From Streptomyces sp. NBC_00461 (GTDB lineage Bacteria; Actinomycetota; Actinomycetes; Streptomycetales; Streptomycetaceae), in contig NZ_CP107902.1 of the NCBI RefSeq assembly GCF_036013935.1, positions 2,699,001-2,763,000 on the forward strand: a stretch of 64,000 bases of DNA, given 5' to 3'. This document shows positions 18,554 through 27,202 of this stretch, piece by piece. Each line of letters begins with the position of its first letter. Position 1 is the first letter of the stretch. Position numbers and translations under genes: made by a program. Below the pieces are notes generated by a model. The model searched no databases. It worked only from the letters and a program-made list of their open reading frames with translations, and had not been told where the DNA came from.

Positions 18554-18593
18554 GCGGCGGACAGGAGGACGTGTACGCCTCCCTGTCCGCCGC
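18554..18593 (+). terminator. Terminator after aceE
   Basis: The arms gcggcggacaggagg and cctccctgtccgccgc (one bulge, 9-base loop) are followed by TTGCGTTTTTC. A GTG at 18571 in the loop looks like a start for the next gene but is better explained as part of this terminator. Confidence 0.88.
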
Positions 18594-18657
18594 TTGCGTT
18601 TTTCAGCCAGTTCCCCCTGGTTCTGCCGACGCGTCCGGGTTGGGCGGTCTGGTGGAC

Positions 18658-19626
18658 ATGTTCCGCCTCCAGTACCTTGTGCTGATTCCTGAGGAAAAGG
18701 TGGTGGGGGCCTTGACCGAAGAGCAGCCGCACACGCCCCGGGTGATGACCCGGTTGCAACTGGACAACGCGGCCCGGCACGTCCTGAGGACGGCCGGGGA
18801 GGCGCAGGCGGTGGTGCGGGGTGAGTACGGAACAGAGGACATCGAGGGGGTCCTCACCGAGTTGCTCCTGGACTTCGCGGCGCTGACGGGCCGCCCCGAC
18901 CTGCGCTGGCCCGCCGTCCAGACGCCCGACAAGGCGGAGGAGCTGATCCGGCTCGTGACGGAGGCGGCTGTCTTCGTCCGGGCACACAACTGGCACGCGT
19001 CCGACCTGCAAGCGATCCTGCACGGGGTGGGGGCACAGCAGGAGGGGCCCCATGCCGGTGAACGCCTCGTGACGGAGTTCCTGGACGGGCTGGGCACGCT
19101 CACACTGGCCAGGTCCGACGACGGCGCCGACTGGGAGTTCCGGTTGCTCAAGGAGGCGGCAGCCGGGGACGAAACACTGACGACGACCGTGAAAGTGGCG
19201 CGCTACCTCGTGCACCCGTCGTTTCTGATGCTCTTCGGGGACACCACGGAGCTGCTCGGGGAAGCCGTCTACGCGACGAACGTCGCCCGATTCACCGAGT
19301 GCGTGGCCGGCATCGAGGCGCTCACCACTGAAACCCCTCCTTTTGACCGGGAGCCGGAGCCCGACTCGCCGGAACTCCACGATCTGCTCGGGAAGCTCGG
19401 CGAGGGGCCGCCGGATGAGCCGGATGCCCCCACCCCCGTCGACGATTCACCCTCGCGCCCGCCCGGTGCCCCAGGGGAGAAAGTGGACATACTGCCGGAC
19501 GACGAGACGTCGTCCGTCCGTGGCCCGGAACCGGACGACCCTGGCCCAGAACCAGACGTTCCCGGCGCGGGCTCACTCAGGGTCCGCCGCCCTCGGCCGG
19601 ACGACGGATGGTCCCCGACTCTGTAG
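18658..19626 (+). CDS. Hypothetical protein with acidic, Pro-rich C-terminal tail
   Basis: The product is about 322 residues. The first 240 residues look globular and helical (LDNAARHVLRTAGEAQ, TVKVARYLVHPSFLMLF) without signal peptide or membrane segment. The last 100 residues are a low-complexity Asp/Glu/Pro/Gly tail (PDEPDAPTPVDDSPS) likely to be disordered. I do not recognise the family. The start is uncertain: the frame opens at 18571 inside the aceE terminator, so the ATG at 18658 is preferred, though a GTG or TTG near 18703-18712 is possible. Confidence 0.6.
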   Translation: MFRLQYLVLIPEEKVVGALTEEQPHTPRVMTRLQLDNAARHVLRTAGEAQAVVRGEYGTEDIEGVLTELLLDFAALTGRPDLRWPAVQTPDKAEELIRLVTEAAVFVRAHNWHASDLQAILHGVGAQQEGPHAGERLVTEFLDGLGTLTLARSDDGADWEFRLLKEAAAGDETLTTTVKVARYLVHPSFLMLFGDTTELLGEAVYATNVARFTECVAGIEALTTETPPFDREPEPDSPELHDLLGKLGEGPPDEPDAPTPVDDSPSRPPGAPGEKVDILPDDETSSVRGPEPDDPGPEPDVPGAGSLRVRRPRPDDGWSPTL

Positions 19627-19701
19627 GGACTGCCGGTGGCCTGCACCGCCGGGCGTCGCCCTCGGCCCGGCTCTGTCAGTGGCCCCCTGCATCATGTCCG
19701 T

Positions 19702-20676
19702 ATGCGCGCTGCCCGCCTCATCAAGATGGTGCTGCTCCTCCAGGGCCGGCCCTCCATGTCCGCCGCCGAGCTGGCGCGGGAGCTGGAGGTGTCCGAGCGG
19801 ACGGTGACGCGGGATGCCCAGGCGTTGTCGGAGGCGGGCGTTCCGGTGTACGCGGACCGTGGCCGGGCGGGCGGCTACCGCCTCATCGGCGGGTACCGCA
19901 CCCGGCTGACCGGGCTGGCGCGGAGTGAGGCCGAGGCGCTGTTCCTGTCCGGCGTCCCGGCGGCGCTGCGGGAAATGGGTCTGGAGGACGCGGCCTCCGC
20001 CGCCCGGCTGAAGGTGTCCGCGGCCCTGCTCCCCTCCCTCCAGGACGCTTCCCGCGCGGCGGCACAGCGCTTCCATCTGGACGCCCCGAACTGGTTCACC
20101 GAACCGAGGACACCCCCGCTGCTGCCCGCCGTCGCCGACGCGGTGTGGGACGACCGCCGGATCACCGCGCGCTACCGGAGCCGGGAGACCGAGGTGGAGC
20201 GGGTGCTGGAGCCGTACGGGCTCGTACTCAAGGCGGGCGTCTGGTATGTGTGCGCGCGGGTCACCGAGGGCGGTTCCTTCCGGGTGTACCGGATCGACCG
20301 GTTCACGGCGGCGGAGGCCGGCGGGGAACGGTTCGAGCGGGACGAGGAGTTCGATCTGCCCGCCTTCTGGCAGGAGCGGGCGGCGCAGTTCGCGCGCTCG
20401 ATCCTGCGGGCCGAGGTCGTGGTGCGGGTCTCCGCCGACGGGGCGCGAAGGCTTCCGTACGCCGTCGATCCCGCCGCCGCCCGGGAGGCACTCGCCGAAG
20501 CGGGCGCCCCGGACGAGGAGGGCCGGCTGACGGTGACGCTCCCCGTGGAGTCGGAGCAGGTCGCCCACGCGCAGCTCGCGGGGCTCGGCCCGGAGGTGGA
20601 GGTGCTGGCTCCGCCAAGCCTGCGGGCGCGTTTCGCCGATGACGCGATACGACTGGGTCGTCTGTACGGGACATAA
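19702..20676 (+). CDS. YafY-type transcriptional regulator with WYL domain
   Basis: The 324-residue protein has an N-terminal DeoR-like winged helix (RLIKMVLLLQGRPSMSAAEL, then LEVSERTVTRDAQALSEAGVPV), a WYL domain around residues 140-215 (RYRSRETEVERVLEPYGLVL, then WYVCARV), and a C-terminal WCX domain. WYL domains bind small ligands or single-stranded DNA and occur in regulators of DNA damage and defence. The ATG at 19702 begins directly at the HTH. The target is unknown, since neighbouring genes give no pathway. Confidence 0.92.
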   Translation: MRAARLIKMVLLLQGRPSMSAAELARELEVSERTVTRDAQALSEAGVPVYADRGRAGGYRLIGGYRTRLTGLARSEAEALFLSGVPAALREMGLEDAASAARLKVSAALLPSLQDASRAAAQRFHLDAPNWFTEPRTPPLLPAVADAVWDDRRITARYRSRETEVERVLEPYGLVLKAGVWYVCARVTEGGSFRVYRIDRFTAAEAGGERFERDEEFDLPAFWQERAAQFARSILRAEVVVRVSADGARRLPYAVDPAAAREALAEAGAPDEEGRLTVTLPVESEQVAHAQLAGLGPEVEVLAPPSLRARFADDAIRLGRLYGT

Positions 20677-20732
20677 CAATCCGCCGCACTCCACGTGCGC
20701 CCCACCCTCCCAGGGCCGATGCTGTACCCGTG

Positions 20733-21251
20733 ATGGACGAGACGGAGTTCTGGGAGCTGGTGGACGCCACCCGCGAGGCCGCCGAGGGCGACCCCGAGGA
20801 GCAGGCCGACCTGCTCGTGGACCGGCTGCTCCAGCTGGACCCGGACATGGTCCTCGACTTCGCCCGTCACTTCGAGGCCCGTTACAACCGCGCCTACCGG
20901 TGGGACCTGTGGGGCGCCGCATGGGTCCTGCTCGACGGGGCGAGCGATGACGCGTTCGACTTCTTCCGCTGCTGGCTGATCGGGCAGGGGCGGGAGGTGT
21001 ACGAGGGGGCCGTGCACCACCCCGACGCACTGGCCGAACTGCTGGACGACTTCGACGAGGAGATCGACGGGGACGGGGAGGAACTGGGCTACGCGGCCGA
21101 CGAGGCCTACGAGCAGCTCACCGGGACCGTCGCCCCCGACCTAGGGATCCCGCCCGCGGCCTCCGAACCGGAGGGTGCGTCGCTGGACTTCGAGAACGAG
21201 CAGGTGCTGGCGCAGCGCTATCCGAAGCTGTGGGAACGCTTCAGGGACTGA
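20733..21251 (+). CDS. DUF4240 domain-containing protein
   Basis: The 172-residue acidic cytosolic protein opens with MDETEFWELVDATREAAEGD and contains WDLWGAAWVLLDGASDDAFDFF, the hallmark of DUF4240, found in many Streptomyces proteins of unknown function. A GTG immediately before the ATG is an alternative start. The C-terminal LAQRYPKLWERF is also typical. It follows the WYL regulator by 56 bases on the same strand. Confidence 0.85.
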   Translation: MDETEFWELVDATREAAEGDPEEQADLLVDRLLQLDPDMVLDFARHFEARYNRAYRWDLWGAAWVLLDGASDDAFDFFRCWLIGQGREVYEGAVHHPDALAELLDDFDEEIDGDGEELGYAADEAYEQLTGTVAPDLGIPPAASEPEGASLDFENEQVLAQRYPKLWERFRD

Positions 21252-21252
21252 C

Positions 21253-21304
21253 GTTCACGATTTCACGGACTTCACAGACTTCACAGACTTCACGACTTCA
21301 TCAC
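21253..21304 (+). repeat. Short tandem repeat, unit ttcacagac
   Basis: About six tandem copies of an 8-9-base unit (ttcacggac, ttcacagac twice, ttcacgac, ttcatcac) lie between the DUF4240 stop and the next start. It is a low-complexity tract and could vary in length between strains. Confidence 0.75.
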
Positions 21305-21317
21305 TGGTGGGGGGACC

Positions 21318-21860
21318 TTGGCCCGCATTCCGTATCCGGAGCGTCCCGCGGACGCCGTCGCCAGACTGCCCGTGCCGCTCAACGCCTTCCGCATGCTCTC
21401 CCACGCCCCGCCCCTGACGGGCCCGGCGATCGACCTGGGCATGGCCGTGCTCCGTGAGTCGACGCTCTCGGTGCGGTTGCGCGAGCTCGTCGTGATGGCG
21501 GTCGCGAGCGGGACGCGGTGCGCGTACGAGTCCGCCCAGCACCACCCGATCGCGCTGCACGCGGGAGCGACCCCCGCACAGCTGACGGCGATCGCCGAAC
21601 GCAGGGCGGCCGGCCCGGAGTTCGACGAGTCGGAGTCGGCGGCGGTGACCGCCGTGTTCGAGCTGGTCGACCGGCACACCCTGGCCGAGGACACGCTGGC
21701 GGCTCTTCGCGCCCGCTTCACCGACCGGCAGGTGGTCGAGATCGTCACCACGGTCGGCTACTACGTCATGCTGGCGGGCCTCATGAACGGGCTCGGGGTG
21801 GACATCGACCCGTCCGGCGAGCAGTTCCTCGGCCTGTCCGGCGGCGACCGCCCGCAGTGA
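21318..21860 (+). CDS. Carboxymuconolactone decarboxylase/AhpD-like family protein
   Basis: The 180-residue product has the CMD fold pattern: LSVRLRELVVMAVASGTRCAYESAQHHP, where a single Cys and a His sit where AhpD has CxxC and His, then IVTTVGYYVMLAGLMNGLGV. With only one Cys it is unlikely to act as a classical AhpD disulphide reductase and is closer to the decarboxylase or MacA-like members. The start is TTG, supported by GGGGGGA. It is the last of three same-strand genes (WYL regulator, DUF4240, CMD). Confidence 0.85.
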   Translation: MARIPYPERPADAVARLPVPLNAFRMLSHAPPLTGPAIDLGMAVLRESTLSVRLRELVVMAVASGTRCAYESAQHHPIALHAGATPAQLTAIAERRAAGPEFDESESAAVTAVFELVDRHTLAEDTLAALRARFTDRQVVEIVTTVGYYVMLAGLMNGLGVDIDPSGEQFLGLSGGDRPQ

Positions 21861-21872
21861 GGTACTGGGCAC

Positions 21873-22103
21873 TCAGGCCACGGACGTCCGTCGGCGCCCG
21901 GTGTCGGAGGGGACGTAGGCCTGCATCTCGTCCGCCCGCACGGCGTGGTGCATCGGGGCCGCGTTGGCCTGGTCGAGCGCGGACGCGGTGACGGCGGCCG
22001 GGCCCAGGATCACGGCGGCGGCCGCGCAGAGCGCCGCCCAGGGGCCGTGGGCGGTCCGGATCCGGCCGTCCGTCTTGTGCGTGGTGCCGTGGTGACTGTT
22101 CAC
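21873..22103 (-). CDS. Small membrane or exported hypothetical protein, 76 aa
   Basis: A GTG start with GGAGGTGGGG nine bases upstream supports translation. The product has a single hydrophobic segment (PWAALCAAAAVILGPAAVTA) that could be a signal peptide or an anchor, then a short polar tail. It is convergent with the CMD gene and divergent from the FemAB gene. No family is recognised. Confidence 0.65.
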   Translation of the reverse strand: MNSHHGTTHKTDGRIRTAHGPWAALCAAAAVILGPAAVTASALDQANAAPMHHAVRADEMQAYVPSDTGRRRTSVA

Positions 22104-22201
22104 TTCTTCCCCACCTCCAGTCAGTGCGTGTGCATGACGATAGGGAGGCTGCCTCGGGACGATCCGTGGGGCGGCTACGAGAAACCTGTGAGGCCCTGCC
22201 C

Positions 22202-23329
22202 ATGACCAGCCCCTACGTGAGGGAGATCACCCGCGGGGAACACCTGGCCCACCTCCGGCTGCACCCCGACACGAGCCATCTCCAGATACCGGAGTGGGGC
22301 GACGTGAAGCCCGACTGGCTGGCGGAGAGCGTCGGTTGGTTCGAGGGGAAGCTGCTGGTCGCGACGGCGCTCGTGCTGTACCGGCCGCTGCCCGGGACCC
22401 GGCGCTTCCTCGCCTACCTCCCCGACGGGCCCGCGGTCGACTGGCGCTCCCCACGACTTCAGCAGTGGCTGGATCCGCTCGTCGCCCATCTGGAGGGCCG
22501 CGGGGCGTTCTCGGTGCGGATCGGACCGCCGCTCGTCGTACGCCACTGGGAGGCGCCCACTGTCACCGCGGGCATCGCGGACCCCGACGTACGCCATCTC
22601 CACGATCTGCCGGCGGACGGCCTCGACGGGTACGCGCTGGACGTGGCGGAGCGGCTGGGGCGGCTCGGGTGGCGGCGGTGCGAGGAGGACGACGGCAGCG
22701 GCTTCGGGCTCGGCCAGCCGCGCTACGGCTGCCACATCCCGCTCGCGGGCCGCTCGGTGGACGAGCTGCGCGAGGCCCTGGCACCGCACTGGGAGCAGTC
22801 GTTGAACACGGCCGGGCAGGCGGGCGTCCGCGTCGGCTGGGGCTCGGCCGCCGATCTGCCCGCATTCCACCGCCTGTACGCCTCGACCGCCGCCCACGAC
22901 GGCTTCAAGGCCCGCCCACTGGACTACTTCCACCGCATGTGGAAGGCCCTCAATGCCGAGGACGACGACCAGGTACGGCTCTATCTCGCCGAGTACGACG
23001 GCGAGGTGCTCTCCGCGGCACTCATGATCAACGTCGGCTCCCGTGCCTGGCACTCGTACGCCGCGTCCGGCCGCCGGGGACGTGAACTGCGGCCCAGCAG
23101 CGCGCTGTTGTGGCGGATGCTGTGCGACGCGCGGCTGGCGGGAGCCGAGACGTACGACCTGCGCTCCATCACCCCCGCCCTCACTGAGGACCGGCTGCTG
23201 GGCCGGCTGCGCTTCAAGACGGGAGCGGGCGGCCGGGCCGTGGAGTACCTCGGGGAGTGGAAGCTGCCGGTGGGCAGCCAGGGCAAGGTGCTGCAGCGGG
23301 CGTTGGGGGCGTATCTCGGACGCAGGTGA
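22202..23329 (+). CDS. FemAB-family aminoacyltransferase
   Basis: The 375-residue cytosolic protein matches FemA/FemX-type enzymes, which transfer amino acids from aminoacyl-tRNA to the peptide stem of lipid II. Typical elements are LQIPEWGDVKPDWLAESVGW near the N-terminus, the GNAT-like core FHRLYASTAAHDGF, and the closing YDLRSITPALTEDRLLGRLR and RFKTGAGGRAVEYLG. No tRNA synthetase-like coiled coil is evident. Streptomyces makes a single-Gly bridge, so a glycyltransferase role is plausible, but Streptomyces carry several paralogues. A peptidoglycan-type amidase is convergent downstream. Confidence 0.85.
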   Translation: MTSPYVREITRGEHLAHLRLHPDTSHLQIPEWGDVKPDWLAESVGWFEGKLLVATALVLYRPLPGTRRFLAYLPDGPAVDWRSPRLQQWLDPLVAHLEGRGAFSVRIGPPLVVRHWEAPTVTAGIADPDVRHLHDLPADGLDGYALDVAERLGRLGWRRCEEDDGSGFGLGQPRYGCHIPLAGRSVDELREALAPHWEQSLNTAGQAGVRVGWGSAADLPAFHRLYASTAAHDGFKARPLDYFHRMWKALNAEDDDQVRLYLAEYDGEVLSAALMINVGSRAWHSYAASGRRGRELRPSSALLWRMLCDARLAGAETYDLRSITPALTEDRLLGRLRFKTGAGGRAVEYLGEWKLPVGSQGKVLQRALGAYLGRR

Positions 23330-23373
23330 GGGGGCGTGTCCCGGACGCCGGTGAGGGCGCGGGAGCTGTCCGT

Positions 23374-23437
23374 TAGGCCCTGTCGTCACGTTCCCGTCGT
23401 CGCCCCGAGGCAGACGGGAATGTGACGACAGGGCCTA
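23374..23437. terminator. Long inverted repeat between the FemAB and amidase genes
   Basis: Two 25-base arms, taggccctgtcgtcac... and its complement, flank a 14-base loop, with a single G-T wobble. The amidase TAG stop codon is inside the right arm. It is suited to terminating both convergent transcripts, although there is no T-tail. The extreme length also leaves open a dispersed repeat element. Confidence 0.8.
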
Positions 23438-24241
23438 GGGAACCCGGCCCTGCAGCCGTGCCGCCTGCTGTCTGATCGCGGGAAGGCGGGCGCTGAGCGC
23501 GGCGCCGGGGCAGCTCGTCATGTAGGCGTCCTTGTGGCCGGCGAGGGCGGGCAGGGTGGCCGCGGTGCCGGACGTGTAGCGGCTGAGGCTGTTGCTGGAG
23601 ACCAGACGCGCCTCGGCGCGCGGGTCGACGTCGGCGAGCCCCAGCTTCCAGGCGGCGACGGCGGCGATCGCGTCCGTCATCGCCTTCGGCACGGCGGCGC
23701 CGGCCGTGAAGGTGCCGATCGCGGCGATGCCGGCCGAGCGGTGGTTGAAACCCTGCGTGTGGGCGCCGGTGACGGGGCGGTCGACGCCCCCCGCGCGGCC
23801 CTCGTAGATGGTGCCGCAGCGGTCGACGAGGAAGTTGTAGCCGATGTCGTCCCAGTTCCGGGCGTCGGTCTGGCCCGCGTAGAGGTAGCGGATGATGCGC
23901 GGCACGTCGGCGCAGTCGTAGCCGTTCGGCGAGTCGGTGTGGTGGACGAAGACCGCGACGACCTTGTCGTCGTAGCGCGGGGGCGGCTGGGCGTGCCGGG
24001 TGAGGGAATCCAGCCAGGCCGATCTGGGCACGATGTGCGGCTTGGTCGCGGGGTGCAGGGCGGCGGGGCGGGCGGCGACCGGCGGCCGGCGGCCCGCGCC
24101 CGTGTGTCCGATGCCGTCCGCGCAGAGGATCAGTCCGAGGACGGCGGCCAGTCCGGGCAGCCAGGCGAGCAGCGACCGCGCGGTGCGGGGTATGCGCGCT
24201 GCGCCGGCCTGCCGTGCTCCTGGAGATCTGCGGACACGCAT
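23435..24241 (-). CDS. N-acetylmuramoyl-L-alanine amidase of the PGRP/T7-lysozyme type, exported
   Basis: The enzyme is predicted to hydrolyse the bond between MurNAc and L-Ala in peptidoglycan outside the cell. After a basic start and a hydrophobic segment (SLLAWLPGLAAVLGLILCAD) that acts as signal or anchor, the Amidase_2 domain shows VFVHHTDSPNGYDC, WDDIGYNFLVDRCGTIYEGR, AHTQGFNHRSAGIAAIG and GHKDAYMTSCPG, giving the zinc ligands His, His and Cys. The ATG at 24241 is chosen just before the signal segment (268 residues); a longer frame to 24445 runs into the divergent gene region. Confidence 0.9.
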   Translation of the reverse strand: MRVRRSPGARQAGAARIPRTARSLLAWLPGLAAVLGLILCADGIGHTGAGRRPPVAARPAALHPATKPHIVPRSAWLDSLTRHAQPPPRYDDKVVAVFVHHTDSPNGYDCADVPRIIRYLYAGQTDARNWDDIGYNFLVDRCGTIYEGRAGGVDRPVTGAHTQGFNHRSAGIAAIGTFTAGAAVPKAMTDAIAAVAAWKLGLADVDPRAEARLVSSNSLSRYTSGTAATLPALAGHKDAYMTSCPGAALSARLPAIRQQAARLQGRVP

Positions 24242-24428
24242 GACTTCACTTTCGGCCGGATCCGCTCCGTCCGCGATGTGTGCTGTGCCACCCGGTGGAA
24301 CCATCGTCCTGGTCCGAGACGTTTTTCCTGATGCACACGCGCGTGGCCGGTTCCCGCCGCCACGCGCGTGTGGCTGATCACTGGGCCCGTCCCGCGCGTA
24401 ATAGGGAGTCTGAGAGAAAGGCGGCTTC

Positions 24429-25622
24429 GTGGACCTGCTCGACATCCTGCTGTTGCTGGTCGTTGTGGCCTACGCGGCGTCCGGCTACCGGCGCGGACTG
24501 GTGGCCGGCTGTGTCTCCCTCGCCGGGTTCGTCGGCGGCGCGGTCCTCGGCGTGTGGCTCCTGCCCTGGATGATGGACCTGGTGACGGCCGGGACGACCC
24601 GCGCGACCGTGACCGCGGTGCTGACCGTGCTGGTCCCGGCCGTGGTGGGGCACGAACTGGCGGGGCGGCTGGCGCTGCGGCTGCGCCGGGAGCTGGGCCG
24701 TGCCAGTCTCGGTCCGCTCAGGGTGGCCGACGGGGTCGGCGGGGCCGCGGCCAACTCGGTGGCGGTGCTGATCGTGGCGTGGGTCGCCGCGAGCGTGCTC
24801 GGCGCCTCCTCCTCGCCCCTGCTCACGACGGCGATCCGGGACTCGACGCTGCTGGGCGCCGTACAGAACGCCATGCCGGACACGACCCCCACCTGGTTCT
24901 CCCGGGCCACGACCGCGCTCACCCAGGCGGGCTTCCCCCAGGTCTTCAACCCGTTCGAGAACGAGTCGACGGCCGAGGTGGCGAGGCCCACCGGCGACAG
25001 CGTGACGGCGAGCGCGACGAACGCGGCCAAGCTGAGCACGGTGAAGATCGAGGGCGTCTCCGGCACCCAGGGCCGAGAGGGCAGCGGGTTCGTGTACGCA
25101 CCCGCCCACGTCATGACCAACGCGCACGTGGTGGCCGGCATCGACCTCCCGAGCGTGCGCATCGGCGGGGTCGGGCGGTCGTACGAGGCGCGGGTGGTGC
25201 TCTTCGACCCCGACAGGGACGTGGCCGTGCTCTACGTGCCCGGGCTGAGCGCACCGGTCCTGAAGTTCGACGACAGGGCGGCCCGCGGGGACTCGGCGGT
25301 CGTCGCCGGTTACCCGCAGGATGGCGACCTGAACCTCCAGGCGGCGACCGTCGCGAACCGGGTGCAGGCGAGGGGCCAGAACATCTACAGCGACGCCATG
25401 GTGACCCGCGAGATCTACTCGATCCGCTCCACCGTCCGGCCCGGCAACTCCGGCGGTCCGCTGCTGACGACCGAGGGCCGGGTCTACGGCGTCGTCTTCG
25501 CCCGCTCGACCTCGGACAACGAGACGGGTTACGTGCTGACGGCGGCCGAGGTCGCCTCCGACGCCGCACGCGGGGCGAGGGCGACGGCGACGGTCGACAC
25601 GGGCGCGTTGGTCACGTCGTGA
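24429..25622 (+). CDS. MarP-like membrane-embedded serine protease
   Basis: The 397-residue protein starts with four hydrophobic helices of the colicin V production (CvpA) type (MDLLDILLLLVVVAYAASGY), followed by an extracytoplasmic chymotrypsin-like domain. The catalytic triad is readable as His233 in TNAHVV, Asp264 in DRDVAVL and Ser341 in RPGNSGGPL. This matches mycobacterial MarP, a periplasmic protease needed for acid tolerance, where it activates a peptidoglycan hydrolase. The start is GTG after GAAAGG. A peptidoglycan amidase is the divergent neighbour, which is an attractive but untested substrate. Confidence 0.92.
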   Translation: MDLLDILLLLVVVAYAASGYRRGLVAGCVSLAGFVGGAVLGVWLLPWMMDLVTAGTTRATVTAVLTVLVPAVVGHELAGRLALRLRRELGRASLGPLRVADGVGGAAANSVAVLIVAWVAASVLGASSSPLLTTAIRDSTLLGAVQNAMPDTTPTWFSRATTALTQAGFPQVFNPFENESTAEVARPTGDSVTASATNAAKLSTVKIEGVSGTQGREGSGFVYAPAHVMTNAHVVAGIDLPSVRIGGVGRSYEARVVLFDPDRDVAVLYVPGLSAPVLKFDDRAARGDSAVVAGYPQDGDLNLQAATVANRVQARGQNIYSDAMVTREIYSIRSTVRPGNSGGPLLTTEGRVYGVVFARSTSDNETGYVLTAAEVASDAARGARATATVDTGALVTS

Positions 25623-25626
25623 CCGG

Positions 25627-26115
25627 TCAGAGACTGGCCCCCATGAGGACGTCGTCCACGTACTCGCCCTCCAGCAGGAACTCGCCGGGAAGGATCCCCT
25701 CGACCACGAACCCCTCGGCTTCGTAGAGCCCCCGTGCCGGGGTGTTGTGCCCGAGAACGCGCAGGGTGAGGCGGCGCGCGCCGTGCTGGCGGGCCTCGAT
25801 CCGCGCGGCCCGCAGCAGCGCCCGCCCGACTCCGCTGCCGCGCGCCTCCTCGGCGACGACGAGCCCCTGGATCTGGCGGACGTGGGAGTTGCACGCGAGG
25901 GGTGTCGGATGGCCGAGCCGGACGTAGCCGACGACCGTGCCGTCCAGCTCGGCGACGAGGTGGTCCCTGGGCCCGAACCGCTCGTTGAAGAAGGGTTCGT
26001 AGGGCGGCTGCGGTCGCGGCTGGACGGCGTGCAGCGGGGACCAGGTGACGCGGTCGAGCAGGCCCAGCGTCTCCTCGTCATCGAGGGTGGCGTGGCGTAT
26101 GTACGGAACCGGCAT
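25627..26115 (-). CDS. GNAT-family N-acetyltransferase
   Basis: The 162-residue protein has the acetyl-CoA motif A in EEARGSGVGRALLRAAR (residues 94-110 approximately), preceded by strands VAELDGTVVGYVRLG and IQGLVVAE, and ends with LYEAEGFVVEG, as in ribosomal- or small-molecule GNAT enzymes. The substrate is unknown. It converges with the MarP-like gene, with four bases between stop codons, and is divergent from the epimerase-like gene by 41 bases. Confidence 0.9.
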   Translation of the reverse strand: MPVPYIRHATLDDEETLGLLDRVTWSPLHAVQPRPQPPYEPFFNERFGPRDHLVAELDGTVVGYVRLGHPTPLACNSHVRQIQGLVVAEEARGSGVGRALLRAARIEARQHGARRLTLRVLGHNTPARGLYEAEGFVVEGILPGEFLLEGEYVDDVLMGASL

Positions 26116-26156
26116 GTCGGCAACCCTACTTCCGCCCCACCAGCAGAATGGGTGCC

Positions 26157-27053
26157 ATGGAACCTTCCCGAATCGTGGTGGCCGGTGCGTCCGGGCTCAT
26201 CGGTGGTGCGCTGGTGCGGTCGCTGACCGCCGACGGGCACGAGGTGGTGCGGCTGGTGCGCCGGGCTCCCCGGGCGAAGGACGAGGTCCGCTGGGACCCG
26301 GAAGGCGGAGGCGTGGACGCGGCCGGGCTCGCCGGGTGCGACGCCGTGGTCAACCTAGCGGGCGCGGGTGTGGGCGACCGCCGCTGGACGGACGCGTACA
26401 AGACACGGATCCGGTGCAGCCGGGTGCTCGGCACCACGGCGCTGGCCGAGGCGGTCGCCGCGCTGGAGAAGAAGCCGCGGGTGTTCGTGAACGGCAGCGC
26501 GATGGGCTTCTACGGCGAGACGGGCGACCGGGCGGTCGACGAGAGCGCGCCGCCCGGGACGGGGTTCCTGCCGGAGCTGTGCGTGGAGTGGGAGGGCGCG
26601 GCGGCGCCGGCGCGGGAAGCGGGCGTACGCACCGTGTTCACGCGGACGGGGCTGGTGGTGGCCCGCGAGGGCGGGGCCTGGGGGCGGTTGTTCCCGCTGT
26701 TCAAGGCGGGGCTCGGGGGTCGGATGGGCGACGGGCGGCAGTACTGGTCGTACATTTCGCTGCATGACGAGGTGGCCGCGATCCGGCATCTGATCGACAC
26801 CGACGGACTGTCCGGGCCGTTCAACCTCACCGCCCCGAACCCGGTGACGAACCTGGAGATCACCGCGGCCATGGGGCGCGTGCTGCACCGGCCGACGCTG
26901 TTCCCGGTGCCCGCGTCCGTGCTGCGGACGGTGCTCGGCGAGATGGCGGGCGATGTGCTGGGCAGCGCGCGGGTGCTGCCGAAGCGGCTGCTGGAGTCCG
27001 GCTTCACGTTCGCGTTCCCGGACATCGAGGGGGCGATCAAAGCCGCACTGTGA
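26157..27053 (+). CDS. TIGR01777-family NAD-dependent epimerase/dehydratase-like protein
   Basis: The 298-residue protein has an N-terminal Rossmann motif VAGASGLIGGALVRSL and the family features VNLAGAGVGDRRW, VNGSAMGFYGE (the Tyr of the SDR active site), RTGLVV and FNLTAPNPVTNLE. Members are extended SDR-type proteins related to plant SulA/GC1 and YfcH; the reaction is unknown. An ATG nine bases upstream (26148) is an equally possible start. It may share regulatory sequence with the divergent GNAT gene. Confidence 0.88.
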   Translation: MEPSRIVVAGASGLIGGALVRSLTADGHEVVRLVRRAPRAKDEVRWDPEGGGVDAAGLAGCDAVVNLAGAGVGDRRWTDAYKTRIRCSRVLGTTALAEAVAALEKKPRVFVNGSAMGFYGETGDRAVDESAPPGTGFLPELCVEWEGAAAPAREAGVRTVFTRTGLVVAREGGAWGRLFPLFKAGLGGRMGDGRQYWSYISLHDEVAAIRHLIDTDGLSGPFNLTAPNPVTNLEITAAMGRVLHRPTLFPVPASVLRTVLGEMAGDVLGSARVLPKRLLESGFTFAFPDIEGAIKAAL

Positions 27054-27202
27054 CCGTATGCGACCGCTGTGCGACCGTGCTCTGCCCATGCGCGACTGTT
27101 CCTGACCGGTTACCGGCTTAACCTCGACCCGAACTCGGGTATTCCCAGAGCCTGTTGGGGGCATGACGTCTCCACCGGCCGCGCAACCTCGGGGAGGGGC
27201 AC

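Noticed and set aside
15757..19380. A 1207-codon open frame on the minus strand
   Set aside because: It is exactly antisense to aceE and the next gene, with composition typical of a GC-rich shadow frame and no family motif.
27054..27202. SoxR or MerR-type operator before the flavoprotein gene
   Set aside because: A cccga/tcggg palindrome is present, but the flanking sequence does not fit the known SoxR consensus or spacing.
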